From Liquorilactobacillus sicerae (lineage in GTDB: Bacteria; Bacillota; Bacilli; Lactobacillales; Lactobacillaceae), in assembly GCF_029916425.1 (NCBI RefSeq), contig NZ_JAHAVQ010000007.1:62001-126000 (forward strand): DNA of 64,000 bases, in the 5' to 3' direction. The notes below the pieces were generated by a model. That model ran no database searches. It was not told the origin of the DNA and worked only from the letters and a program-made list of their open reading frames with translations. Shown in pieces: positions 27,072 through 35,463 of the stretch. Numbering within the stretch: the stretch's first letter is position 1; each line of letters starts with the position of its first letter. The translations under genes were made by a program, and so were the position numbers.

Positions 27072-28547
27072 TCATGAAGACGAAGATAATGAATCGCTTA
27101 GACTTGAAAATTCGCTTAGCTGCGCCTCAGCTTCCATAATAACTGAATCAAGTTCGGTATATTTGTCAACATACTGTTCTTTTAATGTTGTTAATTGATC
27201 ATTAAACGTATCAATTTCATCATTTAAGTCATCAATTTGATTCTCATATGTCTCTTCAACTGTATCTATTACACTTGAACTTAAAACTGAATCACTTGAA
27301 ACATATTCATTGACCAAATCAGATAATTTAGTAGTATATCCTGAAGAAGAGAGAACAATATTACCATCAGAAGTTGTCGTTTCTGAATAGAAAAAGTTTT
27401 TTACAGCAGTTGCATTGTTTGAGATTGCTTCTTCTAATTCATCTGTATCAACACTCAAAGTCCCACTAGTATCCGTGAAGCCTATGCCCAATGAATTCGC
27501 ATTAATCGAACTTGAACTATTAGCAGTTGTTATCAAGCTACTTAATGTATTTTGTAGTACCATCAATTGAGTATCTCCAACTAATGGGCCAGTAGTATTC
27601 GAAGATGAGCTTGGATCACCAACATCCAAATCATCATCAATTGTATCCATTAGAGTATTATAAGAAGACACCATGTTTTCAACAGCAGTCACAATATTTG
27701 AAGTGTCATTAGTCAGTGATAAGGTTACATCACTATCACTGGTACTGTTCAACGTAATTGTTACCCCTTCAATAGCATCATCAACTGTGTTTGTGTTTCG
27801 TGTAATTGTTAATCCATCTAGTTCAAATATAGCCGATTGCCCGCTACTAGTTGTTGCTCCAGCATCAGAAGATAAGCCCAAATCATCAGCTAATTCATTT
27901 CCATCACTGTCTTCTCCAGATAAGGTAATTGTATTATCTCCATCAGTTGTACTGGTTAATACCAAATGGCTATCAATAATTGAAGCTTTAATGTGCGTTC
28001 CTTCAGTTGTATTTCCGTCTGAATCCGTACTATCTTCTGTCAAAGCATTAATTTTAGTTGCGATTGATTTCAAAGTATCAGTAGAACTAATTGAAATACT
28101 AGCACTTTCTGAATCTGAATCTGAATTTGCTAAAGTTAACGTTCCTGATACACCTAATTCAGATGTACTACTGCTAACGCCACTAATTGATGATCCCGTA
28201 ATCTTCGTAGCTGTCGCTAATTGATCAACTTTTAACGTATAAGTGTTCTCATCTGCATCGGTTGTTCCAGAAATTGTTGCTACACTCGAATCAGATGAAC
28301 TAGCAGTTTTAGTCGAATAAGTATCGTCTGACTGAAGTGTTTCTAAATCATCTAAAAAAGAAGATAATTCCGAGTTAATTGTACTCCAAGCTGACTCCTT
28401 GGTTTCAATCTCAGAAATTTCATCCTCTGCATCGGCTCTCCTTACATAAAGAGAACTGGATGTTAACAACTTAACAATTGTCCCAGCCGTAACACCTGAA
28501 TAAGTTCCCAGTGTTGAACTAATTCCATCCAACGTAAAACTAGACAT
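27072..28547 (-). CDS. fliD: Flagellar filament cap protein FliD
   Basis: About 491 residues. The N-terminal LDGISSTLGTYSGVTAGTIVKLLTS and the C-terminal coiled coil (VEETYENQIDDLNDEIDTF...) that joins the filament are typical of FliD. The middle is extraordinarily rich in Ser, Thr and Asp. The ATG at 28547 is chosen over an upstream GTG because AAGGA lies 11 bases before it and only 2 bases before the GTG. The gene overlaps the end of flaG. FliD caps the filament and folds incoming flagellin; it is exported without a Sec signal, and none is present. Confidence 0.92.
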   Translation of the reverse strand: MSSFTLDGISSTLGTYSGVTAGTIVKLLTSSSLYVRRADAEDEISEIETKESAWSTINSELSSFLDDLETLQSDDTYSTKTASSSDSSVATISGTTDADENTYTLKVDQLATATKITGSSISGVSSSTSELGVSGTLTLANSDSDSESASISISSTDTLKSIATKINALTEDSTDSDGNTTEGTHIKASIIDSHLVLTSTTDGDNTITLSGEDSDGNELADDLGLSSDAGATTSSGQSAIFELDGLTITRNTNTVDDAIEGVTITLNSTSDSDVTLSLTNDTSNIVTAVENMVSSYNTLMDTIDDDLDVGDPSSSSNTTGPLVGDTQLMVLQNTLSSLITTANSSSSINANSLGIGFTDTSGTLSVDTDELEEAISNNATAVKNFFYSETTTSDGNIVLSSSGYTTKLSDLVNEYVSSDSVLSSSVIDTVEETYENQIDDLNDEIDTFNDQLTTLKEQYVDKYTELDSVIMEAEAQLSEFSSLSDSLSSSS

Positions 28548-28555
28548 TTTAATCA

Positions 28556-28916
28556 CTATCCTTCCTTATCAATTAAATTATCAGACTGTTTTGAAATCTC
28601 AGCAATAGAAATTTCTTCCATAGTTCTATTGCTTTTTAAATCAATAACTTGAACAAAGATGCCATTGTCCTTTTGGTATATTTTAAATCTAGCTGAAATA
28701 TTATTAACATGCAACTCCTGATTTAATTTTGAAATCTTATTTGTCAAATCATCTAAATCCCATACGTTTTCTTCTTGATCATGTTTGGAGTGATCTAAAG
28801 ACTTTTTTTTTTAACTTCCCTTTAAAGAAAGTATTTAGTTGACTTGTAAAATCCATATCTGGTTGTTCAAAAATAGCTGAAATAGCTTCAACTGATGTAA
28901 TATGTTTATCATCCAT
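28556..28916 (-). pseudogene. flaG: flaG-like gene split by a frameshift at an A10 tract
   Basis: An ATG at 28916, after a GAAGG site, opens 38 codons that hit a stop just after a run of ten A (28803-28812, T on the plus strand). Adding one A restores a single protein of about 120 residues. It reads on through KSLDHSKHDQEENVWDLDDL into the FlaG-like tail LNQELHVNNISARFKIYQ and GIFVQVIDLKSN. Gene position just upstream of fliD is that of flaG. The tail alone spans 28556-28747. The break may be a true mutation, a phase-variable tract, transcriptional slippage giving some full-length product, or a homopolymer sequencing error. FlaG is thought to affect filament length in other bacteria. Confidence 0.75.
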
Positions 28917-28968
28917 TTTATTCTACCTTCTTTCGCAAAATAAATGGTTAGTAACGGCTTATGTATTA

Positions 28969-28995
28969 GAGCTGTTTATAATAAATAAACAACTC
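28969..28995 (-). terminator. Hairpin downstream of the flagellin remnant
   Basis: An 11-bp stem (GAGTTGTTTAT with ATAAACAGCTC, one G-U pair) around a short loop on the minus strand. No T run follows, so it may act as a weak terminator or protect the 3' end of the flagellin mRNA rather than stop transcription fully. Confidence 0.45.
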
Positions 28996-29019
28996 CTTAA
29001 AAATTTAATAACTATTCTA

Positions 29020-29217
29020 ACAATGAAAGGCTTTGCAACAACGTCAAAACGGTACTTGGCATTGAATTAGCTAAAACATCGCTGTTGAAGCTTATACCAA
29101 AATACTCTGCTTTGTATATTCAGCCAATTCGTCAGCCATATCGACATTACGAATCCGAGAATTAGCTTCAGAAGTATTTTCACCTTCAGCTTCCAAATCA
29201 CTCGTCGCATAACTTAA
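29020..29217 (-). pseudogene. Remnant of a second flagellin gene (C-terminal end only)
   Basis: The minus strand reads NLSYATSDLEAEGENTSEA, NSRIRNVDMADELAEYTKQS, then ILV followed by a stop where the intact gene has Gln. It continues with a short deletion and a shifted frame to copies of the TLLQSL end. It is clearly homologous to the last 60 or so codons of the intact flagellin directly upstream. No 5' part or promoter exists. It looks like the residue of a tandem flagellin duplication after deletion or decay. Confidence 0.85.
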
Positions 29218-29218
29218 A

Positions 29219-30052
29219 TTATGAAAGGCTTTGTAATAACGTCAAAGCGGTACTTGGCATTGAATTAGCTTGGGAAAGCATCGTTGTTGAAGCTTGTACC
29301 AAAATATTCTGCTTCGTATATTCTGTCATTTCCTCAGCCATATCAACATCACGAATCCGGGAATTAGCCTCAGAAGTATTTTCATCTTCAGTTTCCAGGT
29401 TACTTGTCGCATAACTCAAACGGTTTTCAACCGCACCAAGTGTAGCACGAGCACTTGATACTTGTGTCAAAGCACTATCAATTGCTGAGATAGCAGCTTC
29501 AGCAGCAGTTACTGTTGTAATTGATACAGAAGACAAGCCCAAAGCACCAGCAGTCATTCCGGCAATAGTAACACTAATTTGATTTTCTGAAGTACTGTAA
29601 GCACCAATTTGGAAAGTAAAGGTTGTACCAGTTGAACCACCAGATAATAAGCTAATACCGTTAAAGGTTGTTGAATTAGCTAAACGTGTAATTTCATCAG
29701 TCAGTTCTGAAAACTCATCATCAATAGAATCACGATCAGTTGTAGTTAAAGTTCCGTTAGCACTTTCAACTGCCAAAGTACGCATCCGATCCAAAATCGT
29801 TTGCGTTTCACTCATCGAGCCTTCAGCTGTTTGAACTAAAGATGTACCATCTTCAGCATTATTCTCAGCTTGTTCTGTACCACCAATTTGTGCTTTCATC
29901 CCTTCGGAAACAGTCAAGCCAGCAGCATCATCAGAAGCACTATTAATTCTTGAACCAGATGAAAGCTTGGTTAATGAATCACTTTTAGCATCTGTTGCTT
30001 CATTTAAGTAACGCAATGTGGTCATTGCAGATACATTAGTATTAATTCTCAT
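29219..30052 (-). CDS. fliC: Flagellin
   Basis: A 277-residue flagellin with complete D0/D1 domains: MRINTNVSAMTTLRYLNEA, LTKLSSGSRINSASDDAAGL at the N-terminus and SRIRDVDMAEEMTEYTKQNI and STALTLLQSLS at the C-terminus. The variable middle (about residues 140-190) is short, so the filament surface is small and Ser/Thr-rich. ATG at 30052 is chosen because GGAGG lies 8 bases before it; an upstream ATG would bring MEEFI and overlap the site. It has a consensus-like sigma-28 promoter. It is exported by the type III apparatus and is a likely target of the glycosyltransferases downstream. The symbol could also be hag. Confidence 0.96.
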   Translation of the reverse strand: MRINTNVSAMTTLRYLNEATDAKSDSLTKLSSGSRINSASDDAAGLTVSEGMKAQIGGTEQAENNAEDGTSLVQTAEGSMSETQTILDRMRTLAVESANGTLTTTDRDSIDDEFSELTDEITRLANSTTFNGISLLSGGSTGTTFTFQIGAYSTSENQISVTIAGMTAGALGLSSVSITTVTAAEAAISAIDSALTQVSSARATLGAVENRLSYATSNLETEDENTSEANSRIRDVDMAEEMTEYTKQNILVQASTTMLSQANSMPSTALTLLQSLS

Positions 30053-30107
30053 AATAAACTCCTCCATTTAATTAGATTCAATTTCTGAGGTCCCCCTCTG
30101 AATATAT

Positions 30108-30133
30108 ATATCGGTTTCATTTAATTTAATTTA
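30108..30133 (-). promoter_or_regulatory. Sigma-28-type promoter of flagellin
   Basis: On the minus strand TAAA, 16 bases, then CGATAT (in ACCGATATATAT), about 55 bases before the flagellin start. It has the best -10 of the set and is the template for recognising the others. Confidence 0.85.
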
Positions 30134-30145
30134 ATAGTTATTTTT

Positions 30146-30193
30146 AAAAAAAATAAGCCTCTAGATCATTAACTGAAGGTGAAAAGAAGGCTT
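30146..30193 (-). terminator. Possible terminator upstream of the flagellin promoter
   Basis: On the minus strand AAGCCT and AGGCTT are 27 bases apart and are followed by ATTTTTTTT. The long loop makes it weak. It may stop read-through into the flagellin promoter. Confidence 0.35.
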
Positions 30194-30642
30194 TAATTCA
30201 AGATTTAAAAAATATATTGTGCTAAACACTAAAGCCCTAATCATAATTGCCGCTATCATATTACTCTGTAATAACTTTAAACACTCCAAAAAATTCAGAA
30301 AAAAAGAACGACAAAATATTGTATTCACTTGGAGCTATTTTAAAATTTGTAAACTCTTTACTACATATTAAAACAATAACCCACTTGAGTTAGAACATGA
30401 TCAGCATATTTGCTATCTTAAAAACAAATAATCAATTAAATAAAATTAGCTGATAAAAAAAGTATTGGCATAAACTATTCTGTAGAGCTGATATAATAAA
30501 ACTCTACTAAAAATAACAAGTGCAATCCATTGCCAGCACTGGTGAAGATAAGAGCTGCGAAGAATTTTAGCCCACTCTTGACAGCACTAATTCAAAAAAC
30601 TCTTTTCTACACCCTACAATTGACCTCAACAAGTGTTATTAC
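30194..30642. other. Intergenic region between flgL terminator and flagellin
   Basis: About 450 AT-rich bases without a supported gene. The plus strand at 30540-30566 (GGTGAAGATAAGAGCTGCGA and following) resembles the opening of a lysine riboswitch. The rest of that RNA and a downstream lysine gene are absent, so it is at most a relic or a coincidence. A TATAAT at 30492 has no well-placed -35. Confidence 0.3.
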
Positions 30643-30668
30643 AAAAAAATCTGTCCCAAAGAACAGAT
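30643..30668 (-). terminator. Intrinsic terminator after flgL
   Basis: On the minus strand ATCTGTTC, loop TTTG, GGACAGAT, then a run of T. It lies about 140 bases past the flgL stop and closes the flgM-flgN-flgK-flgL unit. Confidence 0.75.
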
Positions 30669-30808
30669 AAACTAACTACTCAAGCTATTCAATTTGAAGC
30701 TAGATAATTTACTCAATGCAACGCTCTTTTCAAGAGAAAAAAATTTCAAAACAAAATTCATTTTTCAATCTTTAGAAAAATCAAACTTGATTAATACTTG
30801 TAAGCATT

Positions 30809-31756
30809 TTAATCGATGTAGTCTAAAATACTGGTATCTAAAATTTTTGTCCCCATTGCCAAAACAGCTTGATAAGCGACTTTTTCTTCTGAAAATTGAG
30901 TATATGCCTCTGCAACATCGACATCTTGCACATCAGATAAATCAGATTTTAGATTAGTTTCTCTAGTACTGTTAAGATCTGAGGCAGTTTCCAAACGATC
31001 TGTTAATGAACCAATACTAGCTCTAATATTAACAAAGTTATTGCGATAGTCGTCCGTTTCTGTTAATAAGTCACCACTTAATGAACTTGTATCCCCTGAG
31101 TTTAGTGCAGAAATTAAATCAGAAAAGTAACTTCCTAATGTTGAAGATGTACTATCTGTTGACGAACTATCAGATGAACTACTACTATCAGCTGTTAAAA
31201 ATTCACTACCATCCGCAAATAAACTAACTGTTGTACCACTTGAAATTTCTCTTGTTAAATTTTTTGAATCTCCATTATAAGTCAACCCGGTAATATTACC
31301 ATCAGAGTCCGTTTCTAACTCAAACGGTTCTGTAGAGTTATCACCTCCACCAAAAATATAACTACCGCTATATTTGGTGTTTAAAGTTGAAACAACTTGT
31401 TTAATATCTTGCTCAACTTCATCTTTAATTGCTGAATAATCTGTTGAATTATTAGTACTATTAGCAGCTTCTTCGACCAAGGTTCTAATATTAAGCATCA
31501 CATCGCTGATTGAACTCAAAGCGGAATCTTGTGACTCATCCCATGAAATTGAATCACTAATTGTCGTTGAATACATATCATTTTGAGAAATTGCAGTATT
31601 TAAGCTAATGATTTTTGATGTTGCTGCTGGATCATCAGAAGCTGAATTAACTTTCTTTCCACTGGAAAGCTGCTCCATTGTATTTTGAAGTTTGCTGTCA
31701 GTCACTTCATAGCCTGAAATAAAACTATTATAAACTGTGCTGTCTGCGACCCTCAT
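30809..31756 (-). CDS. flgL: Flagellar hook-filament junction protein FlgL
   Basis: A 315-residue flagellin-like axial protein. The N-terminus has LQNTMEQLSSGKKVNSASDDPAA, the central part GSYIFGGGDNSTEPF is typical of FlgL, and the C-terminus has VDVAEAYTQFSEEKVAYQAV. It forms the second junction ring between hook and filament. A Ser/Asp-rich insert lies near residues 180-205. The gene follows flgK by 13 bases, in the usual flgM-flgN-flgK-flgL order. Confidence 0.93.
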   Translation of the reverse strand: MRVADSTVYNSFISGYEVTDSKLQNTMEQLSSGKKVNSASDDPAATSKIISLNTAISQNDMYSTTISDSISWDESQDSALSSISDVMLNIRTLVEEAANSTNNSTDYSAIKDEVEQDIKQVVSTLNTKYSGSYIFGGGDNSTEPFELETDSDGNITGLTYNGDSKNLTREISSGTTVSLFADGSEFLTADSSSSSDSSSTDSTSSTLGSYFSDLISALNSGDTSSLSGDLLTETDDYRNNFVNIRASIGSLTDRLETASDLNSTRETNLKSDLSDVQDVDVAEAYTQFSEEKVAYQAVLAMGTKILDTSILDYID

Positions 31757-31769
31757 ATATCCATCACTC

Positions 31770-33287
31770 CTATTCTATATCATTAATCAAAGTATCAAGC
31801 ATTTCAGAGATCGTGTTTAAAACCTTAGCATTTGCTTGATAGCCTCTTTGATACTGAATTAAATTGCTAAACTCTTCAGTTAACGAAACACCCGAAACTG
31901 ATTCATCTTGAGTTTCAAGTTCAGATAATACCGAATCTGTTGAAGTCGATAAATCATCCGCTTCCGATTTAGAAGTTGCATTCTTTGTAACAATATTACT
32001 GAATGCCTCAGAATAAGTCTCACCGCTACTGGTTGTTGAACTAAAACTTAAGCTTGAACTACTAAAAGAACTTAATTCCGAATCAGTAACTGGAAATTCA
32101 AAATCCGTATCAGCTAAATCAGCCATTGCTGAAGCAATTGTAGTTTCGTCAGAGCTGCTGGTCGTACCGGCTGTCAAATTATCAGCATCATCAGTCAATG
32201 TAGATTCAACAGCAATGTTTTTAGCATAATTATCATCATCACCTAAATCAAAGAAACCAGATGTACTACTTTCACCACTTGTATAAACTGTATTAACCGT
32301 CTTAGCAAGAGTTTCAGCGAAGTTATTCAATTCTTGCAAACGAGTGGTTACTTCACTGCTAGAATCCTTCAACCCACCTATTGAACCAGAGGTTACATCC
32401 AGTGTGCTATAAGAAGTATTTCCGTCACTGTCAGTTGTTGTTAATAAAATTGTATTTACATCATAATCATCACTAACAGTCTCAGAATCATCAGTATCCC
32501 CGTTCTTTGCAACAGTCGATCCACTATCGCTGCTAGCAGTAACAACGCTTAAACTACTTTTAGAATCTGCAGTTAGAACATCCTGCCCATCAATTGATAC
32601 TGAGGCTCTTCCATAACTGTCAAAGGTGGTACTAATATCTGTATACCCAGACATATCTTTTAATAAAGAATCTCGTTCATCAAGCAAATCATTGGGAGTT
32701 TGTCCATCGTTTACCATTGTATAAATTTCTTTATTAACCGTTTGCAATTGGCTTAAGTCACTATTAAAACTTGCTACATCTGATACAACGTTATCTGTAA
32801 TATTACTTTGCAAATCAGAAATATCATCTGACATTTGATTTAACGTTTCAGCTAAAGTATTAGCATCTTCAACAACTGAAGTTTTATCAGTACTTGAATC
32901 AGTATCCTCAGCTAAAGTATTCCAAGCAGTCGTCAAAGTTGATAATTGTGTAACTAAGCCATTATCTGAAGGTTCATCAAGGATGTCCTCTAGATCTCCC
33001 AGCTCAGTAGATTTAGTTGAATAATACTGATAATTTGAATTTGCATCACGTTCTTGAGAACGGACATAATCGTCTACTGTTCTTGTGACTCCATCGACAT
33101 CAACACCCGTCCCTAAATTCCCTTTAATACTTGCTTCATAAATTGTTGAATTTTCTTCAATATCTACTTCTTGACGAGAATAACCATCAGTATTAACATT
33201 CGATATATTGTTTCCCGTTGTTTCCAAAGCAACCTGATCTGCATTCAAACCACTTTTGGAAACTTGTAATGCCCCAAATAAACTCAT
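31770..33287 (-). CDS. flgK: Flagellar hook-associated protein FlgK
   Basis: 505 residues. The rod/hook-type N-terminus SGLNADQVALETTGNNISNV and NTDGYSRQEVD, and the C-terminus LIQYQRGYQANAKVLNTISEMLDTL, define FlgK, the first hook-filament junction protein. The middle is dominated by Ser, Thr and Asp with very few basic residues. It is exported through the flagellar secretion system. The gene lies between flgN and flgL with short spacers. Confidence 0.94.
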   Translation of the reverse strand: MSLFGALQVSKSGLNADQVALETTGNNISNVNTDGYSRQEVDIEENSTIYEASIKGNLGTGVDVDGVTRTVDDYVRSQERDANSNYQYYSTKSTELGDLEDILDEPSDNGLVTQLSTLTTAWNTLAEDTDSSTDKTSVVEDANTLAETLNQMSDDISDLQSNITDNVVSDVASFNSDLSQLQTVNKEIYTMVNDGQTPNDLLDERDSLLKDMSGYTDISTTFDSYGRASVSIDGQDVLTADSKSSLSVVTASSDSGSTVAKNGDTDDSETVSDDYDVNTILLTTTDSDGNTSYSTLDVTSGSIGGLKDSSSEVTTRLQELNNFAETLAKTVNTVYTSGESSTSGFFDLGDDDNYAKNIAVESTLTDDADNLTAGTTSSSDETTIASAMADLADTDFEFPVTDSELSSFSSSSLSFSSTTSSGETYSEAFSNIVTKNATSKSEADDLSTSTDSVLSELETQDESVSGVSLTEEFSNLIQYQRGYQANAKVLNTISEMLDTLINDIE

Positions 33288-33307
33288 AAATCAATCCCCC
33301 CTTCTTT

Positions 33308-33667
33308 CTATGCTTGCCAATCAATTAATGAAGTTTGTTGCTCAGTAATTTTCTGATGTGAACTTTGTGAATAAACAGGTGACCCTTTTAAATTACTTCG
33401 AATAGCTTTTAGCAACATTTCTTCAAAACCTATTGCTTGTTTAGTTAATAATAAGTTTTCTCGCTGCTGACGCTGAATTTGACCAACTAAGACTTTAACA
33501 GTTTCTGTTGGTTTGTCATGAAAGTTTTGAAAAGGTTCTAAATATCCTTTTTTCTTATCTACTATATTTAATAATTCTCCTGGTTGATTATTAATCAAAC
33601 AATTTTTTTCTTTTAGCAATAACTCATAAAAATTTTTAAGCAATTTTTCAAATTCATTAATTTTCAT
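33308..33667 (-). CDS. flgN: FlgN-like chaperone
   Basis: A 119-residue helical protein, with INEFEKLLKNFYELLLKEKNCLI at the start and a central VLVGQIQRQQRENLLLTKQ. This matches the FlgN family in size, predicted coiled coils and position between flgM and flgK. FlgN escorts FlgK and FlgL to the export gate. Only three bases separate it from the flgM stop. Assignment rests on context and weak similarity. Confidence 0.75.
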   Translation of the reverse strand: MKINEFEKLLKNFYELLLKEKNCLINNQPGELLNIVDKKKGYLEPFQNFHDKPTETVKVLVGQIQRQQRENLLLTKQAIGFEEMLLKAIRSNLKGSPVYSQSSHQKITEQQTSLIDWQA

Positions 33668-33670
33668 AAA

Positions 33671-33979
33671 CTAAGCCTCTTGTATCTTAATTTCTCCTAA
33701 AATTCCATCAGCAATCTTTTCTGGTGAAATACTATATTCTCCTGAAGAGATTGCAGACTTTATTGAATCAACTTTTTCAGTATCAATATCTTGGTCACTT
33801 TTTTCACTACCCAATATATTTTTTGCTGCATCAGAAAACTTAACGCTACTAACACTACTACTTGATTCACTATCCACTCCATTTGTTGTAGAGTCTTCCT
33901 CAGCTAATTGGGACAGTTTTGATCGTAATTCGTTTAAATTTACATTTAAACTATTTCCATAGTCACCCTCAATTTTCAT
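33671..33979 (-). CDS. flgM: Anti-sigma-28 factor FlgM
   Basis: 102 residues from the ATG at 33979, preceded by AAGGAGGG with a 7-base gap; an in-frame GTG upstream overlaps that site. The C-terminal half holds the FlgM-type segment VDSIKSAISSGEYSISPEKIADGIL that binds sigma-28. FlgM holds FliA inactive until the hook is complete and FlgM is exported. The first half is disordered and Ser-rich. It heads a unit with flgN, flgK and flgL that uses a housekeeping-type promoter. Confidence 0.9.
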   Translation of the reverse strand: MKIEGDYGNSLNVNLNELRSKLSQLAEEDSTTNGVDSESSSSVSSVKFSDAAKNILGSEKSDQDIDTEKVDSIKSAISSGEYSISPEKIADGILGEIKIQEA

Positions 33980-34083
33980 TTTCAATCCCTCCTTCACAGC
34001 ACAACTTTATTATTAAAAAACTTATTTTATATTCTATGACCATTTGTTAATATTAAGTAAGCATTAATTAAAACCAATAGCTA

Positions 34084-34113
34084 AGTATAATGGCCTGGTC
34101 ACTTTGATACCAA
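34084..34113 (-). promoter_or_regulatory. Housekeeping-type promoter of flgM-flgN-flgK-flgL
   Basis: On the minus strand TTGGTA, 18 bases, then TATACT, about 105 bases before flgM and just after the fliY terminator. No CGATAT-type sigma-28 box was found in this gap. A second weaker TTGGTT/TAATAT pair lies closer to the gene. Confidence 0.55.
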
Positions 34114-34180
34114 TTAGCTTTCAAAAAATTAAAACCACCATTTAATTCTATTTTTACTCTAGTATAATGAATCGGATAAT

Positions 34181-34212
34181 AAAAAAAAAGTTAAACACTT
34201 TTGTTCAACTTT
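34181..34212 (-). terminator. Intrinsic terminator after fliY
   Basis: On the minus strand AAAGTTGAAC, a 6-base loop and GTTTAACTTT form a 10-bp stem with one G-U pair, followed by a T run. It lies 13 bases after the fliY stop and ends the mcp3-che-fliM-fliY unit. Confidence 0.8.
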
Positions 34213-34224
34213 TTTGCGGAAAAG

Positions 34225-35463
34225 TTATTCATAGCCCATATGATCAATTCGCTGACGTTGTGAAACAATATTAGTTATTCGAATACCAAAGTTCTCATTA
34301 ATGACAACAACTTCACCGGTAGCAATTAATTTTCCATTTAACAGTATATCTAAAGGCTCATCTGTTAACCGATCAAGTTCTACCACTGAACCTGAATTAA
34401 AAGATAGGATATCTCTAACTGTTTTTTCCGTTCTACCTAACACCACACTCAAATTCAAAGGAACATCTAAGATTAAATCAAGATTATCAGCTTTTTCCGC
34501 TTTTTGCTCCTTCAAGGTTTGAAATTCTGGTTTACTAATATTAACATTTGCTTGCGGCTTCGAAGTGTCGGCTGCTTGCTCCTTAATAATTGCTTTATTA
34601 GTTTTGGAGTTTGAATTATTATTTTGTGTTGTTGAATTTGGAACCGCCTGTGCTGACTGTGGTGATTGTTTAGCTGATTCTTTTTGCTCCTGTGGTTGAT
34701 CCCTTTTGACAACCTCAGCTTTATCAGCTACCATCGAACTAACGATATCTTCCACCATATCTTCAGTAAAGATTTGCATAATCTCACTATGAATCAAGCC
34801 TTCAACATCTAAGGAAAATGAGATTTTGTAAATTTCTTGATTATCTTCAATATAGTCATATTTAATATTCTCTGGTTCTTTCCATACATTAACTTTTGGC
34901 GGCAGGATATCTACTTTTCGACTGATCATTGTTGCCATTGCTGTTGCAGCAGAACCAATCATTTGATTCATAGCTTCCGAAACAGCACTCAATTCAATTT
35001 CTGTAAATTGATCAGATTTGGGCTCACCTTTGCCGCCCATCATTAAATCAGCAATTATTATTGCATCTTTAACTTTCAGTAACATTAAATTCGTCCCACC
35101 AAGACCTTCTTTAAAAGCAACAGTCATGGCAACTTTGGGCGTTGTAATTTCTGAAATCAAATCTTTAAAATGGACTTTAGTAACATGCGGAGTTGTAATT
35201 GTTACCCGATGATTTAAAATTGAAGATAAAGTGGTTGCCGCTTGTGACATTGAAATATTACCAACTTCACCAATAACATCTTTTTTTGTCTTTTCATCTT
35301 TTAAATCAATTTGATCTGATTCAGACTGAGTTTCATTTTTTGTTGATTTTTCAGATTCCGGGGTTTCACCACTTTCTTTAGTCTTTTTTTCTGGCGAAGA
35401 TGTAGTCTGATCATCAGCATGCATTAGCTTGTCTATTTCTTCTTGCGATAAACTATCACTCAT
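34225..35463 (-). CDS. fliY: Flagellar motor switch phosphatase FliY
   Basis: 412 residues in three parts: an N-terminal CheY-binding peptide (SQEEIDKLMHADD), a CheC-like domain (about 60-250) and a C-terminal FliN/SpoA domain (from about 325; LDVPLNLSVVLGRTEKT, GSVVELDRL). The CheC-like part has both phosphatase signatures, VIGEVGNISMSQA and LSAVSEAMNQMIGSA, each with Glu and Asn. FliY thus serves as the switch-ring FliN and removes phosphate from CheY-P. A long Gln/Ser/Asn/Lys linker joins the domains. It overlaps fliM by 8 bases. Confidence 0.94.
   Translation of the reverse strand: MSDSLSQEEIDKLMHADDQTTSSPEKKTKESGETPESEKSTKNETQSESDQIDLKDEKTKKDVIGEVGNISMSQAATTLSSILNHRVTITTPHVTKVHFKDLISEITTPKVAMTVAFKEGLGGTNLMLLKVKDAIIIADLMMGGKGEPKSDQFTEIELSAVSEAMNQMIGSAATAMATMISRKVDILPPKVNVWKEPENIKYDYIEDNQEIYKISFSLDVEGLIHSEIMQIFTEDMVEDIVSSMVADKAEVVKRDQPQEQKESAKQSPQSAQAVPNSTTQNNNSNSKTNKAIIKEQAADTSKPQANVNISKPEFQTLKEQKAEKADNLDLILDVPLNLSVVLGRTEKTVRDILSFNSGSVVELDRLTDEPLDILLNGKLIATGEVVVINENFGIRITNIVSQRQRIDHMGYE

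Noticed and set aside
27673-28224. Long plus-strand open frame (183 codons) opposite fliD
   Set aside because: It mirrors the Ser/Thr/Asp-rich codons of fliD on the other strand, has no clear ribosome-binding site and has no recognisable domain.
30465-30497. TTGGCA and TATAAT on the plus strand as a promoter for a small RNA
   Set aside because: The spacing is 21 bases, too long for a sigma-A promoter, and no clear RNA with a terminator follows on that strand.
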